From positions 930,001 through 994,000 of the forward strand of contig NZ_CABVGP010000001.1 in assembly GCF_902497555.1 (NCBI RefSeq): a stretch of DNA of 64,000 nt. The letters run 5' to 3'. The DNA comes from Amycolatopsis camponoti (GTDB taxonomy: Bacteria; Actinomycetota; Actinomycetes; Mycobacteriales; Pseudonocardiaceae). The position numbers were made by a program, and so were the translations under genes. This document shows positions 61,406 to 64,000 of this stretch, one piece after another. Under the pieces are notes generated by a model. That model was not told the DNA's origin and ran no database searches. It saw only the letters and a program-made list of their open reading frames with translations. Numbering within the stretch: position 1 is the stretch's first letter; every line of letters begins with the position of its first letter.

Positions 61406-62510
61406 TTGTCCGCCCGCTGGTGGGTGCCGTGCCACCACCGGATGAGGGAGATGGCATGTCCACGATGACAAATCCCGGCGCTCACGTCACGGTCGGCGTC
61501 GACACCCACCTCGAGACCCATGTTGCGGTGGCCCTCGACCAGGTCGGGCGGGTGCTCGCGCAGCAGTCCTTCCCCGCCGATCCGCCCGGGTATCGATCAC
61601 TGCTGCGCTGGAGCCGCGCACTGGGCCATGTCCACGCCTTCGGCATCGAAGGCACCGGCTGCTACGGCGCCGGGCTGGCCCGCGCAGCCCGGCAGGCCGG
61701 GCACCGGGTGATCGAGGTCGACCGCCCGGACCGGCGGAGCCGGCGAGCCCGCGGCAAGTCCGACCCGGTCGATGCCGAAGCAGCAGCACGCGCCGTGCTG
61801 GCCGGCACCGCGACCGGAGTCCCGAAGAACCGAGACGGCGACGTCGAGTCCATCCGCGCGCTCCGGGTCGCGCGACGAGGAGCAGTACGGATCCGGATCC
61901 AGGTCGCCAACCAACTGCACGCCCTGGTGATCAGCGCCCCCGAGCCGTTACGCGAGAACCTGCGTCGGCTCTCCACCCGTGACCTGGTCACCACCGCCGC
62001 CGCGCTGCGCCCCGGCCCCGCCCTCGATCCGACCGCGGCCACGAAACACGCCGTGAAAATCCTTGCCCGACGCCACCAGGACGTCGACCACGACATCGCC
62101 GTCCTGGACGACCTGCTCCGGCAGCTCGTGCCGCGGGCCTGTCCAGGACTTCTCGAACTGTTCGGCGTCGGAACCGACACCGCCGGCGCGTTGCTGGTGA
62201 CCGCAGGCGACAACCCCGACCGGCTCCACAGCGATCCCGCCTTCGCCAACCTCTGCGGGGTGGCACCGCTTCCCGCCAACAGCGGCAAGACCACCGGTCG
62301 CCACCGACTCAACCGCGGCGGCGACCGGCAGGCGAACGCAGCTCTTTACCGCATCGTCCTCTGCCGATTGCGTTACGACCCGGTCACCCGCGACTACGTC
62401 GAACGACGCACCACGGAAGGACTGACCAAACCCGAAATCATCCGCTGCCTCAAACGCTACGTCGCTCGTGAAGTCCGACACGCCCTCCTAGCTTGACGAT
62501 CCATAGGAGC
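61237..62510 (+). mobile_element. IS110-family insertion sequence
   Basis: The element carries one transposase gene and a 5' noncoding region of about 220 bases; total length is close to 1.27 kb, similar to IS621. A 9-base repeat CATAGGAGC occurs at 61373-61381 and at 62502-62510; its meaning is not clear. IS110 elements lack terminal inverted repeats, so exact ends are uncertain. Both neighbours (DeoR and SGNH genes) are intact. Confidence 0.75.
61456..62496 (+). CDS. IS110-family transposase (DEDD, Transposase_20)
   Basis: The 346-residue recombinase has the RuvC-like DEDD site: Asp in VTVGVDTHLETHVAV, Glu in FGIEGTGCYGAGLA and Asp residues in KSDPVDAEAAARAVL. The C-terminal Transposase_20 domain includes FANLCGVAPLPANSGKTTG, with the Ser proposed as nucleophile, and RHRLNRGGDRQANAALYRI. 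The ATG at 61456 has gagggag upstream. The gene is intact, so the element may be active. Confidence 0.95.
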   Translation: MSTMTNPGAHVTVGVDTHLETHVAVALDQVGRVLAQQSFPADPPGYRSLLRWSRALGHVHAFGIEGTGCYGAGLARAARQAGHRVIEVDRPDRRSRRARGKSDPVDAEAAARAVLAGTATGVPKNRDGDVESIRALRVARRGAVRIRIQVANQLHALVISAPEPLRENLRRLSTRDLVTTAAALRPGPALDPTAATKHAVKILARRHQDVDHDIAVLDDLLRQLVPRACPGLLELFGVGTDTAGALLVTAGDNPDRLHSDPAFANLCGVAPLPANSGKTTGRHRLNRGGDRQANAALYRIVLCRLRYDPVTRDYVERRTTEGLTKPEIIRCLKRYVAREVRHALLA

Positions 62511-62513
62511 ATC

Positions 62514-63326
62514 TCAGCGCGCGAACGCCAACGCCGCCGTCAGCGCGCGGTGACCGGCCGCGCTCGGGTGGACGTCGCAGCCGCCGGTCGGCAGCTTGAT
62601 CAGCAGTCCCGCCGCGCACGGGTCGCCGCCCGCGCGCAGGGACGCCAGGAAGAACGCCGTGAAGCCGTCCGCGATCCTGCCGTGGTAGCGGCGGGTCACC
62701 TGCGTCAACGCCGCGTCGATCGCCTTGACCTGCGCGACCTGTGCCGGGTCGCGGTAGTCGAGCGAGTAGTACGACACCAGCACCAGGTCGCCGCGGTAGT
62801 GGGCGCGCACCGCCGAGAGGATCGCCGCGAGATTGCGGCTCACCTGGTTCAACGCGGCCGTGAACGAGGCACCCGTGCAGTGGTCCGGTGTCGTGTCCCG
62901 GCACAGGAACAGGTCGTTCGCGCCGATCGTCAGCGTCACGAGCCGGGTGTCCCGGTGGGTCCGCAGGTACTGCACCGCGTAGTCGATCTGGCTTCCCGCG
63001 TACGCGACGTGCAGCGGGAACGCCAGCCGGTAGCCGTTCTCGCAGCCGTTGCTCGGCGCGGTGACGGCCAGCAGGCTTCCCGTCGTCTCGCCGGGGCAGG
63101 ACGCGTTCGCGAGCCGGAGCCCACGCAGCGACGCGTATTTCTCCGCGTAACCGCTGAAGTTGGCCGCGTTCAGGTAGGCCGCGCCCGCGTCGGGCCGGTA
63201 ACCGAACGCGACGGAATCGCCGAGCGCGAGGTACCCGCCGTGGCGGGAGGACGCGTCCGCCGGTGCCGTGAGGAGTGCACTCGCCGCGACGACCGCCGCG
63301 ACCATGACAAAGATTCGACGAAGCAT
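62514..63326 (-). CDS. Secreted SGNH/GDSL hydrolase (esterase/lipase)
   Basis: The 270-residue protein has a signal peptide (cleavage near residue 25: TAPADASS) and SGNH blocks: YLALGDSVAFGYRP with Ser38, the Gly block, TLTIGANDLFLC with Asn, and the terminal CDVHPSAAGHRAL with Asp and His. Several Cys may form disulfides, as in Streptomyces lipases. It should hydrolyse esters outside the cell. The ATG at 63326 has ggaaggag upstream. Its stop is adjacent to the IS element end. Confidence 0.93.
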   Translation of the reverse strand: MLRRIFVMVAAVVAASALLTAPADASSRHGGYLALGDSVAFGYRPDAGAAYLNAANFSGYAEKYASLRGLRLANASCPGETTGSLLAVTAPSNGCENGYRLAFPLHVAYAGSQIDYAVQYLRTHRDTRLVTLTIGANDLFLCRDTTPDHCTGASFTAALNQVSRNLAAILSAVRAHYRGDLVLVSYYSLDYRDPAQVAQVKAIDAALTQVTRRYHGRIADGFTAFFLASLRAGGDPCAAGLLIKLPTGGCDVHPSAAGHRALTAALAFAR

Positions 63327-63406
63327 CCTCGGCTCCTTCCCCGCGACGTCGCGTGGCCGGAACGATTGTGCCTCGTCCCGGCCCCGCGACGGAAGCGGCA
63401 GAAGCG

Positions 63407-64000
63407 TCAGAAGCCGCTCGCCGACGGCGGTTTAGGCCCCGCGATCCGGGCTCCGGCCGATCCCGGCTCGACCGCGGCGCAATGGGTGCCGCGGGCCGGC
63501 AGCTTGCCGGTGATCAGGTAGTCGTCGGTCGCCTTGATCACGCACGGGCTGTTCTTGCCGTACGCGCCGTGGCCCCAGCCGTCGTAGGTGAGCAGCGTGC
63601 TGCCGCTCTGCCGGGCCGCGGCCTGCGACCACGCGTACGGCGTCGCCGGGTCGTACTCGCTGCTCAGCATCAGCAGCGGCGGCGCGCCGTGCACCTGCAG
63701 CGGGTGCTGCGGGTTGCTGGTCCGGTTCGGCCAGCCGATGCACGCCGTGACCGCCTGCCAGCCCAGGGAGTTGACCTTGACGTCCGGCGCGAAGGCCGCG
63801 GCCGTCCGCCGGTAGGCCTCGAGTTCCGCGTAGCTGTGCACCGGCAGGCGCCAGTCGTCGCAGAACACGCTCTGGAACACGGTGTTGACCGGGATGTCGT
63901 CCTTCAGCCGCACCGACGCGGCCGGCGGCGTTCCGTCCGCGAAGGACTTGAGGACCGTGGCCAGCCGATCCCAGCTCGGGCCGTAGAAGGAGCCCTGGAT
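63407..64000 (-). CDS. TAP-like alpha/beta-hydrolase (secreted tripeptidyl aminopeptidase type), partial: 5' end outside window
   Basis: The visible 197 residues are the C-terminal part of a secreted alpha/beta hydrolase of the SCO/TAP group. LLMLSSEYDPATPYAWSQAA carries the catalytic Asp, and YDGWGHGAYGKNSPCV the catalytic His. The TAP_C motif CIGWPNRTSN and DYLITGKLPARGTHC are typical. The frame remains open through 64000, so the nucleophile Ser is outside the window. Such enzymes cleave tripeptides or act as proteases or esterases. Four Cys are visible. Confidence 0.9.
   Translation of the reverse strand: MQGSFYGPSWDRLATVLKSFADGTPPAASVRLKDDIPVNTVFQSVFCDDWRLPVHSYAELEAYRRTAAAFAPDVKVNSLGWQAVTACIGWPNRTSNPQHPLQVHGAPPLLMLSSEYDPATPYAWSQAAARQSGSTLLTYDGWGHGAYGKNSPCVIKATDDYLITGKLPARGTHCAAVEPGSAGARIAGPKPPSASGF

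Noticed and set aside
62493..63521. Plus-strand frame antisense to the SGNH hydrolase
   Set aside because: The minus strand has a signal peptide and all SGNH blocks; the plus frame is Arg/Gln-rich shadow.

Overview
The window is high-GC actinobacterial chromosome, most likely from Amycolatopsis or a close relative in the Pseudonocardiaceae. The evidence is very strong G/C bias at third codon positions, many GTG starts, a four-gene conservon (histidine kinase, roadblock, DUF742, GTPase), a DUF222/HNH protein, and an opening gene order matching the mycobacterial block Rv1330c to Rv1341. No rRNA, CRISPR array, prophage or secondary-metabolite core enzyme is visible. The taxon is inferred from gene content; no database search was possible.

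Region 1 (1-11.5 kb) is housekeeping: pncA and pncB (NAD salvage), then clpS, a DUF2017 protein, an Ntn-type P1 peptidase, mec, cysO and cysM (sulfur-carrier cysteine synthesis), then rhomboid, murI, an Rv1339-like metallo-beta-lactamase-fold protein, rph and rdgB. Three unrelated genes (MBL hydrolase, Asp/Glu racemase, arylamine N-acetyltransferase) sit between cysM and the rhomboid gene. Region 2 (11.5-24 kb) has bcp, a lipoprotein, and three divergent regulator/enzyme pairs (AraC with aldo-keto reductase, GlxA-type with a saccharopine-dehydrogenase-like enzyme, TetR with a Baeyer-Villiger-type monooxygenase). It also has a 74-nt tRNA with anticodon UAG, a relic resembling proC, an XRE regulator and an LCP cell-wall ligase.

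Region 3 (24-35 kb) is the most unusual part. A phospholipase A2-like domain is fused to a polytopic acyltransferase-like membrane region. Next to it lie a Gly/Ala/Cys repeat protein, a membrane diguanylate cyclase started at TTG, and two tandem six-codon ORFs (MRNRDF and MANRDF), each with its own ribosome-binding site. MFS, SDR, acyl-CoA synthetase and TenA-like genes follow. Region 4 (35-51.5 kb) holds the conservon behind a clear sigma-70-like promoter, DoxX, NUDIX, HAD, a hydrolase/macro-domain operon, a second small YidC-type insertase, a lytic transglycosylase and a LysR/SDR pair.

Region 5 (51.6-61.2 kb) is one sugar-catabolic unit: SIS-domain sugar-phosphate isomerase, PfkB kinase, class II aldolase, lipoprotein binding protein, two permeases and an ATPase. 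A DeoR regulator lies beyond an intervening HNH gene. Repeated short motifs overlap the promoters, so this looks like a DeoR-controlled uptake and tagatose-type pathway for an amino sugar. Region 6 (61.2-64 kb) contains an IS110-family element with a structured leader that probably encodes a bridge RNA, then a secreted SGNH hydrolase and the end of a TAP-like exopeptidase gene.
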